Shown: positions 1 to 9,598, counted from the first letter of the stretch. The stretch is 21,117 nt of DNA from Obelidium mucronatum (GCA_025765595.1 JAIVFH010000420.1:1-21117), one strand, 5' to 3'. Program-made: numbers and translations. The notes: a model not told the origin generated them from the sequence alone.

Positions 1-293
1 TTCGAGAGAGCAGTAGCAGTTCGATGACAGATGCGGAGCGAAGATTCGAAGAGACGAGGCGAAAGCGGGTTGGTGTTTTGTGTTGTGTTGATAGCAAAGG
101 TCCAAAACTAACTGGGGACAAATGCGACTCGCATTTTAGCAAGAGGAAAAGGCGACTAAATCGCACAGAAATCACACAAGGAAACGTGTACAGGAATTCA
201 ATGCGTATCTCGAGTCTCTTAGTGAACACAATGATATTCCTCGTGTTGGTCCTGGATAACACACTTCAAATAATAATAAACACGCAATCAAGT
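1..293. other. Flank with possible 3' part of an unidentified plus-strand gene
   Basis: On the plus strand a frame is open from base 3. It reads a short Ser run, then an acidic/basic stretch (MTDAERRFEETRRKR), then more basic residues up to about base 200, and it runs into the antisense of the CatSper-like tail. The first 70 bases look coding by codon choice. A GTTGGT at about base 70 would be an acceptable donor here, but no sensible acceptor follows. I cannot name a product, and the 5' part lies outside the window. The rest of the stretch shows no recognisable feature. Confidence 0.25.
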
Positions 294-3200
294 CTATTCC
301 ATCTGGTGCTCCTTCTGCCCATCATCATCTTCATACTTCTCGCTATTGACCCTCTTTCTTTTTTCTTCCCGCAAAGCATCAAGAAGCTCCATGGACTCAC
401 GCAAGTGTTCTTCCATCAAAACAGCCGTCTTTGAAACCGTTGACCTCCTCGCTACAGCCACAGACTGAACAACGCTTTCTCGCTTCTTTGCAAAGGACCC
501 CACCGCGTTGGCCACAGGCTTAATATCGCGCACAGTAACATCTTGCCCCACAACCTCTCGATCCACATTGGCAACTCTGCCATTATTCCGTCTCCGCAAA
601 AACTCAAAGAAACCGCGATTACCCCGCCTTGTTGCCGAGGCAGCCATAGGAATAGGTGTCGGTTCCTTTTGTTCCTTTTCAGGTCCTTTATACCCTTGCA
701 GTCGCACTTTTTTCGTTCGTTGAAAGGGCGGCGGCGATGACTTTTCATCAGTCGAAATCAGCCGCGTAGTATCATCTCCTTCTTCCCCTCCTCCTCCTCC
801 TCCTTGTTGTCCTAATAATGTTTCTTCACTGCTCGGCGAGACAACAGGATAGACTTTCCGTTTCCTTTCGCGCTCCTCACTAAACCACCACTCAACCCAA
901 ACAATCCCCAACGCAACCAACAAAACCACCGCCATGCTTCCAAATGTGACCGCCAGCGACGCTTCAAAGCTTTCAGGTATTCCATACAATCGTACATGGA
1001 AATCCGTCTCCAATATGCAATAGCTGTGGGAATCTGTTGCAAACGCGTCGCTTTTGGTGGATACATGGAAGACAATGTAATAGTTTGATGTTGTGCTGTT
1101 TGTTGCTGAGGGAAGGATTCCGTAGCATGGGCTACCCATTTGACAGAGCCATCTAATTTATGCATATTTGTTTTTAATAAAAAAAAAATTATTATTACTT
1201 GCGTACAAGGAAAAAAAAAATCAATAATACATACGTAATCTCTGAAGGACTCGAGTCCGACCAGATGAGATTTTTCTGTGTCCCACCAGTGTTTGGATTG
1301 AATCGTGCCACCTGATCACTTGTAAACATTTTAATGTCCGAATTGGACAGACCTCCACCAACAATCTCAAGTTGATATGTCCAATTGAATGGTGTGTACT
1401 TGTGAGTCAGCGCGTTGTAAATGCTGAACTTGATTGGATATGCTACACACAACAACAAAAAAAAAGATGGTTCAGCTTCCATGACTGTCCCGTAAGAACT
1501 GACATATGCAAAAGGAATACAATCTACGAACCGTCATCTATCCGTGTTTTTTTTTGTTTTAAAATAATTAATTGTCATATTCTCTGTGATGATGATGACC
1601 AAAAACCGAAATCACTCACCATACCACATGCACGGAACAGATGGATCTGGATCCGGGCACAACTCAGTCGTGGTCGAACTGCTGCTTGTTGTTGTTGTTG
1701 TTACAGTACCATGTGCTGATGAGACGACAGAACTGCTACTGGAATCCGAGCCTGCAACAAACTCAATCGATTGATGTGGCGCACACCCTGAATGAATCGA
1801 TATCCATTGCGACACCTTTGTCTATAAGAGCAGAAATTAAATAGATGCAAAAAAAAAGAAAAAAAAAAAAAAGAAAAAAAAAGAAGGTAGGATATTACAC
1901 CTTCCACCTACGACCCACAAGGTTCTTGCACGCAAAGTTCCCCCCAGCAGGAGATATAACCAAAATTGTCCCCTTCAGATTAACACCCGGATACGATTGA
2001 CCCTGGACACCTAAATCCGTTAATTTCACCTATACATGTTTTTTTTTGTTTAGTTGTTTGTTGTTTTGAATTAAACAAAAAGTTGCCTTGTTTCCAAACC
2101 AAAAAAAAAAAAAAAAGCCTCTCAACTGTATACACGATTTCTCCATCCGACTCAACATGCCTCGTATACGACATTTTCACGGCATCAGTATTACTCAACC
2201 TGAACCCAAGTTTCACTGTTTCTGTATTCGTGATTTCTGGAGAAGGCATCATTCGGATACTGAAACTATAGGTTTCCTTGTAATCCAAATAGATTTTACT
2301 TGGAAGAGATTCGAGGACATCTATCCCTGTATCAGTGCTTTTTAAAGGAGGGGAATTAATATTTTTTTTTTAAAGAAATCGAAAAAAAAAAAAAGCCAAA
2401 AAGACGGAACAGCGAAAACTCTCTTACTTTTGTATGGCATGATCATCTGTGGGCACCACAAACACCATCCGACTATACGGACACGCCAAGCCATTACTAA
2501 ACGCGTTAAACTCCAACACAGAGTTGGGATCCTGGCTAACCAAATCCGTTGCAACCGCCGTAGAAAACGTGTTACTCGATTGAGTGGCAAGAAGCTCGTG
2601 AAGGTTGTATTGGTGATCGAAATACGGGATATATCGACTTCCTGTAGCAGCTGTCCGTGCATTTGTGACGGGGACAATTGAGGTTGTGCCCAGGTTACCA
2701 AAGTACTCCTATTATTTGCAAGTGAATAGTTTTGTACATGACTCCAAAAACAAATCCCAACAACGAAGTTCTAACCGTATTGTCGGAAGCGAGAAACACA
2801 AAAGAGCCATCCGGAGAACTTGTAAAGTAAGAAATGGTTGTACTTGTAAGGGCTTTGACCAGCAAGAATGTCGAACCGCCGTCAGGACTTTTTTTTTTCA
2901 TGTGAGTGTGTGTTTGTTAGCCGCTTGACGTGCAACTCCGCCGGAAAAAAAATGAATGACGAAGAGAAAAAAACCTGTAAAAGAGTGTAGCAGATGCGCC
3001 CCCACTGTTTCCCCATACAAACAAATCATTCCCAGCCGCTTGATGGAAAGTCATATCCGAGAGGGCAATCGTTTGCAGTGGAGCGACATATGTCGCTCCC
3101 GGAGTCAACATTGTGTAGGAACTCAATGCTGTTTGATGTTTTTTGAGATCATTTGTGTTTTTTTTTTGTGGTGTTGGTTTGAAAAAGTCAAATTCACTCA

Positions 3201-5125
3201 ACTGTTTGTAATTTGGGTTGGAAAGCTGAACAACACTGTCCAAGTATTGTCCTATAACAATTGAGCGAAACCAGAAAAAAAGAAAGGTTTAGTAAGTATC
3301 GGAGACGCAGATATGAAAGAATTTACCATAAAAGAGACAATTTGGTATACTGAATTCACACTGACAAGCAGCTTGATGGCCCCACATTTAATTGTAGAAA
3401 ACGCGCCACTCAAAATAACGGATCCAGCAACTCCATTAGCACTTGGAAGTGTTTTAGAATTCGAGTCCTTGTTTTAAAAAAAAAATAAAACAAGGTTTTT
3501 AAGTTGAATCCCTCCATTCTCTCTCTAAGTTACCAATAGCTCAGTGGCGTTTAAAGAGCCAGTTCCTTGAACAAGCCACACTCTTCCTGCGTTTGGACCT
3601 GATCCTATAGCAACAGCGCGATGACATTCGACATCATGAGGATTCACAAATCCTTGTTGAGGAAACAAAAGCTTGCTGATACAATAAGGAACAATCAACT
3701 GCCAACTAAACGAGGTCTAGAATTTGGGGCGTAGGATGTAATTTCAGAAACTGTAAAAGAGAATGTTTTTTTTTTTTTTGGTATACCGCAGAGTAATGAC
3801 TCGAAGCCCCCACAATGCCGTTCATTGTATTCAAGAGAATCGAGTCTGCAAAGGCGCCGCCTGATTTCAAGTATGGACCGGCTGTACCGCACCTGTCTGA
3901 ATCTGCCAGAGTTGTAATGATGAATGTGATTCGGAATAGAAAGGAAAGGAAAAGGAAAAGTGGCATCGCTGAAAACGATGGAATGTACAAGAAATGAAGA
4001 GAGAAAATAATATAAAAGGAAGGAAAAGGACAAAGGACCGACATTGCCTTCGGCGACACGGAGTAATGTAAGAAAAAAGAATCCGCCTTCGGCGGACCGA
4101 CATTGCCTTCGGCGATGCAGAGTTATTTAAGAAAAAAAGAATCCGCCTTCGGCGAAACACTCCGCCTTCGGCGGACCGACATGGCCTTCGACGATAAAGA
4201 ACCAACCAGGAAAATCCATCAAAAGACCGAGACTAATCCAAGCAAGAAAAAAATTATTCGAAATCAGGAGTCTCGAGGAAACAGAAGCGGTAGCATCATT
4301 GAGAGCACCAATCAAGAGTGTAGAAGCACCAGGAACACTCGAGATTGAAAACAGATTGATGGAAGTTGCAGTTGTTGTTGGTTGAGAAGTGACAGTGTCT
4401 GTAATGTAGCCAAGAGTGTTCTGTGTAATTTTTTTTTGTAAGCTAATGTGATGAACTCTGTCTTTGGCTGAAGATGACCGCCTTCGGCGGAAACAAATCA
4501 CCGCCTTCGGCGGTGTGGAAGGCGGTATGATCCGCCTTCGGCGGTGTTATCCGCCTTCGGCGGTATTTAGAATCCAACCAAAACACTCTGAACCCAACCA
4601 GTGCTAAAACGAAAAACAGAAGAATCCAAAGCAGCAATAGAAAGCCGAGGAGTAACAAATTGAGAATCGACATGAAAATCAAAAAGGCCGCCACCAGAAG
4701 ACAAGGAAGAGACAGAGACAACAAAAAGCCAACAAGAAAAAGAAGAGGAATAATAAAACAATGAAGAATCTGTATAGATTGAAGCAACAGCGTCCGTAGA
4801 TGAAGAGTCAAAAGTAACGAGAGGGAAACCGCCAATGTTTGACAGTTCGGAAGAACAAGCAGTGCATTGAGTAGCAGCAGGCTAACGAAGGATGACATTC
4901 AGAAATCAGAAGAAAGAAAAGAATGCGTAATCCAAGTTTAAGTTCAAGAAAGCAAGACCTGGTTGAGCAGATTGATGACGAGCGAGTAGTTTGTGTTGAA
5001 TGCCAGGTAGTCGGCCCTTGTCGCTGTGTCTTTGACAGCGGGATACGCGTTCCTAATGCATCCTTTTTTAGAGGTGTACTGATGTAATGCACTGCAACTT
5101 CGTACCACGCGACGGCAGGAATCAT
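294..5125 (-). CDS. CatSper auxiliary subunit (beta/gamma/delta/epsilon ectodomain family), multi-exon
   Basis: Probable accessory subunit of a CatSper calcium channel, acting in the flagellar plasma membrane. Exons in transcript order: 4959-about 5062, 4579-4881, 4207-4420, 3787-3902, 3534-3716, 3327-3467, 3203-3251, 2975-3128, 2776-2887, 2428-2708, 2127-2337, 1901-2029, 1620-1821, 1235-1442, 294-1152; all phases agree. Product is about 1090 residues: a large beta-rich extracellular part with propeller-like SPDG repeats (FYSPDGGSTF, TSSPDGSFVF); a membrane-proximal domain with the family hallmarks WISIHSGCAP, CMWYAYPIKFSIYN, NWTYQLEIVGGG, FNPNTGG, IW, WLCQMGSPC, YC and HVRLYGIP; one membrane helix (bases 885-965); then a charged cytosolic tail of about 195 residues. 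Family members are roughly 800-1160 residues. The subtype cannot be decided. The 5' end is unresolved: the exon at 4959 has no in-frame ATG nearby, and the ATG at 5125 is in another frame. The donor at 2127 could instead be at 2136. Confidence 0.82.
4037..4196. repeat. Tandem CCGCCTTCGGCGG hairpin repeat inside a CatSper-like intron
   Basis: Three near copies of a unit containing ACCGACATTGCCTTCGGCGA start at 4037, 4096 and 4175, so the spacing is 59 then 79 bases. Between them lie palindromic cores CCGCCTTCGGCGG at 4083-4095 and 4162-4174, plus a degraded one at 4143. The whole block falls in the 304-base intron 3903-4206, which is the longest intron of the gene. Read along the minus-strand transcript the core is CCGCCGAAGGCGG, the same sense as the cluster downstream of the SNAP gene. 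Confidence 0.9.
4478..4563. repeat. Second cluster of CCGCCTTCGGCGG hairpins, in the next CatSper-like intron
   Basis: Four perfect cores lie at 4478-4490, 4501-4513, 4532-4544 and 4551-4563, with a half copy (GAAGGCGG) at 4518-4525. Each core is a 5-bp GC stem with a 3-base loop. They lie within intron 4421-4578 of the minus-strand CatSper-like gene, again with the GAA loop on the transcript strand. Confidence 0.92.
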
Positions 5126-5130
5126 TGCAC

Positions 5131-5178
5131 AAAAAATAAAAAATAAAAAATAAAAAATAAAAATAAAAATAAAAAAAA
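5131..5178. repeat. AAAAAAT/AAAAAT microsatellite in a divergent promoter
   Basis: A run of TAAAAAA and TAAAAA units fills the whole gap between the 5' side of the minus-strand CatSper-like gene and the ATG of the plus-strand SNAP-like gene at 5180. The two transcripts therefore share a head-to-head promoter of only about 50 bases, which is almost entirely A-rich on the plus strand. A poly(dA:dT) tract of this kind could keep nucleosomes off the shared promoter (inference). Confidence 0.85.
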
Positions 5179-5179
5179 C

Positions 5180-6374
5180 ATGCTCGAAATCGTCCTCCTT
5201 CTTCTCCTTGTGTTTGTCGCTGTGCGCACCAAGCCGCCGCCGGCGTCGCTGCGCCGATTTCTGCAGACGCAGAGTTCGACTCCAGGCGGTGACTCATCGC
5301 TCGTCGGCAAACTGGCGGCGTTTCTTTCGCTCGACGGCGACGCCGGCGCCGTCGAGACGCGCGACTGCGGCGTGTGCGTCGCTGCGCTGGCGACTGGCGG
5401 CGGCGGCGGCGCGCGCGGGTTTGTCGGCGGCTTCAACACGTGGGTCGCCGTCGACGCGCGGCTTGCGGCTTTTGCGGTGCGCGGCGACTTTCGGCGAGTA
5501 GAAGTTGATAATCGCAACGACGCCGCCGCCGACGAAAGCGACGCGCTGCTCAGCGCCGCCGCCAGCCGCAAAGCGCAGCGCGACTACGCCGATGCCGCGC
5601 GCCTGTTTTCGCGCGCCGCCGCCGCCGCCGCGCTGCCCGTCGACAGAGGAAACGCGCTCGTCGAAGCCGCAAAGTGCCACAGCGTCCTCAGACAGAGGGA
5701 ATACGCTCGCGACGCAAACATTGCCGCCGCAAAGGCCTTCGAGCTGATGCGCGATCAGAACGGCTGGACGCGCGCCGCTGCGCTGTACGAAAAAGTGGGT
5801 CTCGACGAGCGAGATCAAGGCGATCTGCTGCGATCGTTGGAATACTTGGACTCTTCCTTGTCTCTTTATCGGAATGCTGGTGATGGGTGATTATATCTTG
5901 TATTCTACCAAAGGTGGTCTATTCACACTGCTTGTTGGTTGAATTCACTCACAAACATCAACCTAACCCAGACGCGCATACCATGTAGACACACAACGTG
6001 CAGATCTCCTATCCCTTCTAGGAAGATTCAAAGACGCCATCCCTCTCTACGAATCCCTTTCAGCTTACGCAATCACCATCCCTTCCCTCAAATTCTCGGT
6101 TCGACCCTTTCTAAACAACTCTCTCTTTTGTTTCTTGGCTCTACAAGACCAACATGGTCTCAAAAATGCTCTACAAGCTTATTCTGATGAGTATCCTCTC
6201 TTTTCAGATGCTGAACCCATTTGGAGAATGCTCATTCATGCTTGGGAATGTGGTGATGTAGAGGTTTTTGATGCTGTCGAAATCAAATTTAGAGGCTTTC
6301 ATGCCGTCGTTAATGGGTCTTGGCAGGATCTCGCCTTGTCGAATGTTGCAAAATCTTTGCATTCTTTGTGTTGA
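5180..6374 (+). CDS. Sec17/alpha-SNAP-like NSF attachment protein with N-terminal extension
   Basis: Adaptor that recruits NSF to SNARE complexes for disassembly after membrane fusion. Exons are 5180-5886 and 5972-6374. The 85-base intron (GTGATT...CCCAG) joins GDG to RAYHVD in phase, giving 369 residues against about 295 for alpha-SNAP. From about residue 115 on, the protein shows the SNAP helical-hairpin pattern: DYADAARLFSRAAAAAA, GNALVEAAKC, WTRAAALYEKVG, SLEYLDSSLSLYRNAG, then GRFKDAIPLYESL, LQAYSDEYPLFSDAEPIWRM and HAWECGDVEVFDA, close to the conserved alpha-SNAP C-terminal half. The C-terminal end (SWQDLALSNVAKSLHSLC) lacks the usual charged Leu-rich tail. The first roughly 110 residues are unassigned: they begin with a hydrophobic MLEIVLLLLLVFVAV and are very GC-rich, so the true start may be later. 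Confidence 0.75.
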
Positions 6375-6395
6375 GGTGGGTTCTTACCGCTTCGT

Positions 6396-6667
6396 ACCGC
6401 CGAAGGCGGTGTTCATACCGCCGAAGGCGGTGTATTTTTTCTTTTTTTTTTCTCACCGCCGAAGGCGGTGTTCTTACCGCCGAAGGCGGTGCTCTTACCG
6501 CCGAAGGCGGTGTATTTTTTTCTTTTTTTTTCTTATCGCCGAAGGCAGTGTTCGTACCGCCGAAGGCGGTGTCTTTTTTTCTTTTTTTCTTACCGCCGAA
6601 CTTTTTCTCTTCTTACCGCCGAAGGCGGTGTATTTTTTTTTTCTTTTTTTTTACCGCCAAAGGCGGT
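6396..6667 (+). repeat. Ten-copy ACCGCCGAAGGCGGT hairpin array with T-rich spacers
   Basis: Copies of the 15-base palindromic hairpin start at 6396, 6417, 6455, 6476, 6497, 6535 (degraded), 6556, 6592 (truncated after GAA), 6615 and 6653 (CCGCCAAAGGCGG). Spacing alternates between about 21 and about 38 bases. The short spacers are GTTCTT-like; the long ones are TATTTTTTCTTTTTTTTTCT-like. The array begins 21 bases after the SNAP-like stop codon and fills most of the 386 bases before the Crinkler-type stop codon, so it probably lies in the SNAP 3' UTR or just beyond it. No protein-coding signal is visible in it. Confidence 0.95.
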
Positions 6668-6760
6668 GATCGTACTCTCCTTTTTTTTTACATCTCACTG
6701 ATAGTTTTATATGCAACAGAGACTCAATTGAAACAAATAAAATGCATTCAAACCAAAAAA

Positions 6761-7853
6761 TCAATTCGAATCCATATTCACGCGTTCAAAAACAAGACTG
6801 CAATATCCCATGTTATCAATGTCTGTAGGACGATGTCCGACACTGTTGATAAAAGAGGCATGACCAAGAACAACGAAAAACACATTCTTTAAAGAAAGCC
6901 AGCCATCAAGAATCAATCTACTGAACCGGTAAAACTCATTGCGCTGTTGAAAGTCATTCAGCTTGTCGGATACAAAAGCCTTTCCAATTTCATCCAACAC
7001 AATAAAGACAGGACCACAGACGTCCGTCAAATCTTTCAAGAGGTCACGGGCAGTTTTTGGGGGCATTGAAAGAACAGCTGGAGGGGTATCGAACTTGTCC
7101 TTCAAAGCCTTACACAGGAGCTTGATCATCACAACATCAAACGAGTCTGCCAACAAGGCTCCACTGTGAAACTCGATTGCAACAGTGTGACAGTCACAGA
7201 GAGTTTTCTGAAAATCATCTCTCGCCGCAACATTGGGCCATGTTTCCCTCAATTTGCGTATATAGTTCCTTCCAAAGGCAGACTTGCCCAAACCAGTCAC
7301 ATTGTCAGCCATGGGTATCATCCATTCCGCTCCATCGCCCAAAATATTCCGCCAAAATTTACTCTGATGGATCTGTTGAAGTTGGTTGATGGCGTCCGTT
7401 CGATTGACAATGTCTAGTGAACTATCCTCAAGAGAATCAATCAATGTTGCTTCTTCCTTCCACGTTGGCTTTTCGACGCGCCGTTTCTTGGATGCGGGTG
7501 AGTCTGCAACAGGATTAATAATAATAGTGGCTAAGCTTCGATCCAAACAAACACTCACCTGAGACAACCACCAGCAGTGACGTATCCTCCCCTTCGCCCA
7601 TCCCCTTCAATGGAGCATCAGCCTCCAGTACTTTTGTTTGGTCTCCGATGTCTTCCTTGTTTGAATAGATCTTCAGCTGTGCAGCGACTCCATCAATAAT
7701 TCTCTGGTTCTTCTCCCATACAGCCGTCCTGAAGTGGCCCATCATGCCATCTGCGGCGATGGTAACAAAGTCAACGTCCATGCCTGCAGAGGCGGGCTCT
7801 CCTCTTTCGTCAACCAGACAATACCAAATGGCTTGATTCATGATATTCAACAC
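6761..7853 (-). CDS. Crinkler (CRN)-type protein: ubiquitin-like header plus P-loop NTPase
   Basis: Two exons, 7559-7853 and 6761-7503, are joined across a 55-base GTGAGT...TTGCAG intron in phase (SD/SPASKKRR), giving 345 residues. Residues 5-98 (NQAIWYCLVDERG, AAQLKIYSNKEDIG, SLLVVVS) resemble the Crinkler N-terminal ubiquitin-like header. A Lys/Arg patch, SPASKKRRVEKP, follows and could serve as a nuclear signal. From about residue 145 there is an NTPase: a Walker A variant (NVTGLGKSAFGRNY; the usual first Gly is Asn) and a Walker B (PVFIVLDEIGKAF). In the known CR-effector family the NTPase is followed by a nuclease or other toxic domain. Here the protein stops about 80 residues after Walker B, so the gene may be truncated. 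It converges on the SNAP gene and is divergent from receptor 1. An alternative start is Met5. Confidence 0.72.
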
Positions 7854-8190
7854 AGACTCGAGAAAAAAATGAAGGAAGGAATGAAGATAAAAGAAACTGC
7901 ATACTCAGAATGGAAAGGGAAAAAAAGGCCCAGCGGTGATGTGAATGTTACTATTTGATGTGCTTTCATGTCAAAGGGACCACCATTCAAGCTTGGCTGG
8001 TCCCATGGTTTCAATTAAAACTATCGAGATCGATCGATCTCGATAGATTTGGATTGAAGTAATATGCGATTGTGGCTGAAATAGTATTGGTGTCATGCTT
8101 TTGCGGCTTGATTCATGTTAAAATATTTTGATTAGAAAAAAGTTGTTTGAAAATCGCTCTTTGGGCCCAACAGTGGTCCAACCAAGCAAA
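7854..8190. promoter_or_regulatory. Divergent promoter region between Crinkler-type gene and receptor 1
   Basis: This 337-base gap separates two head-to-head genes. No open frame in it looks coding. The one strong structure is a perfect 26-bp palindrome at 8022-8047, described separately. The 8110-8130 stretch is AT-rich (TTAAAATATTTT) and could carry the receptor 1 core promoter, but I see no convincing TATA box. Confidence 0.45.
8022..8047. repeat. Perfect 26-bp palindrome CTATCGAGATCGA/TCGATCTCGATAG
   Basis: The sequence from 8022 to 8047 equals its own reverse complement over all 26 bases, with an ATCGATCGAT centre. It lies in the divergent promoter 143 bases upstream of the receptor 1 ATG and 168 bases upstream of the Crinkler-type start. 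It could be a dimeric transcription-factor site or a cruciform; neither is proven. Confidence 0.9.
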
Positions 8191-9420
8191 ATGAATGATC
8201 AGGCACTCTTTCCCAACCTGGTGCTATACCTTCCCACGTTTATACTAGGTAAGGATGTTTCCATGCAATGCCATGTCAAGGGAAGGAAGTCGAGAGAGAG
8301 CTGGAAGAGAGATGAGACGCATTTACAGACACAGACACTCTGAACCTCTCGTTTTTAATCAAAAAAAAAAACCACTCACTCACGTTATCGTTTTCAACCT
8401 GTTTATTCAAGGCATTCTTCTCAATGGAATCGTCATGTACACGATGCTGCGAAGGGATCTGCTTCGTCTTAATCTGGAAAAGATCATATGCGCCCTTCTC
8501 TGCGTCAACCTTCTCTGGTCCTTGACTTCCTCCATCCACCTCCTATTGCCGATATTTCTCCAAGACTCAGACACATTCAATCAAATCAAAATGATTCAGC
8601 GTTCGATATTCTTGATTTCTCTTTGGGGAATCAATGCGCTTGTGGCTTTGGAACGATATCTGATTTTTAAACCAGAAAAGAGTCGAATGTCGCCGTATTA
8701 TATTGTCATTGCTCTTGTTGCCGTCTTGTGTATTGCATGTTTTGCGATATTCACCACATCGGTGAGTGCTGTGCTGTTTTTTTTTTGTTTTGTGAGAACC
8801 CTAATTTGATGACACCCGCCCCCCAAAAAGCCACCAACTGCAGACTTGACTATGCCTGCGAATGAGCCACAAAAAACTATATACCTGTTGGGAATGGGCA
8901 TTGGCTCAGCCACTGTTCTCAGTTATACTACATATCTATATTCAGCTACTTACTACCACGTTATCTTTACACTGCGAAGTGCTACGAAACAGAATCGGGC
9001 CCAAGCGTTAGTTGTAAGTTTTATTGAGTTGCTTGTAAACTGAGTGTCTGTGACTAATGAGATTTTTTTTTGATTTTTTTTTTAGGAAAAGCGAATCTTG
9101 AAATCATGTATTTGGATGTCTATTGGACTCTGGATACTCTATGTCCCACAAATTATTGGAATCACGATGGGTTTTTTGGAGGGAGTGTATGCAGTGGTTG
9201 CAACGCAACTCGTTGTTTTTGATGTTGAGTTTCCTGTTTCTTTTTTTCTTTCACGCCACTTGTCTTATTTTTTTGTTTTTAGACCGTGTTTACTCCGTGC
9301 TTGATTCTATATTTTATGCCAACGATTCGAGCAGCTGTTGTGGACTTGTTTTCTTTCAAACGGACGCAGCCGGCTCTGCTTCCGACTTACGATGAATTTC
9401 ACCTGACTGAGAAGAAATAG
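8191..9420 (+). CDS. Receptor 1 of array: class A-like seven-transmembrane receptor
   Basis: Probable G-protein-coupled receptor of the plasma membrane. Exons are 8191-8248, 8412-8761, 8831-9013, 9086-9223 and 9283-9420 (288 residues); every junction keeps phase, and the last intron uses a GTTGAG donor. Seven hydrophobic segments are visible. TM1 is TFILGILLNGIVMYTM with the conserved Asn. TM2 contains LLWSLTSS. TM3 ends in NALVALERYLIF, an ERY form of the class A DRY motif. TM4 ends at IFTTS just before an intron. TM5 starts at about YLLGMGIG, TM6 is CIWMSIGLWILYVPQI with the helix-kink Pro, and TM7 is FDTVFTPCLILYFMPTIR in the NPxxY region. No TM7 Schiff-base Lys is present, so it is not an opsin. 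The ligand is unknown. An AATAAA lies 64 bases past the stop. Confidence 0.75.
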
Positions 9421-9483
9421 TCCCACCCCCCATTCGTTATAGACGCTATTTCTTTTAATGGCAAATAGAAGAAGATTTTAGTT

Positions 9484-9489
9484 AATAAA
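9484..9489 (+). promoter_or_regulatory. AATAAA polyadenylation signal of receptor 1
   Basis: A canonical AATAAA lies 64 bases after the receptor 1 stop codon, inside the 178-base gap before receptor 2. Confidence 0.5.
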
Positions 9490-9598
9490 TCCTAAAATAA
9501 AACTGGGCCATCAAAAAGAGTTTCCTCGATTTTCGAAATTGGTTGTAAAAACTCAAATCATCTCCAAAAAAAAAAACAGAGAGACAACCTCTGACAAA

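Noticed and set aside
2917..3243. Alternative reading of the exon near 3200 as DSVVQLSNPNYKQL
   Set aside because: The preceding exon ends in phase 0, which forces the other frame (DNTWTVLFSFPTQITN). That frame has a matching GTTGAG donor and continues naturally into TLSSYTMLTPG.
5122..5818. Minus-strand open frames opposite the SNAP-like first exon
   Set aside because: They arise from the GC-rich sequence lacking stop codons; the residue pattern is Ala/Arg/Ser filler and one crosses the A-rich microsatellite.
6396..6667. CRISPR-like array of regularly spaced palindromic repeats
   Set aside because: The repeats are only 15 bases, the spacers are low-complexity T-rich and near-identical, and the setting is a eukaryotic intergenic region.
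6268..6892. Open frames through the hairpin array on the plus strand
   Set aside because: They only translate the repeats into Arg/Phe/Pro-rich strings (YRRRRC, PPKAV) and overlap the end of the antisense Crinkler-type gene.
7976..8005. Inverted repeat GGGACC ... GGTCCC
   Set aside because: The stem is only 6 bp with an 18-base loop, which is expected by chance; the nearby 26-bp palindrome is far stronger.
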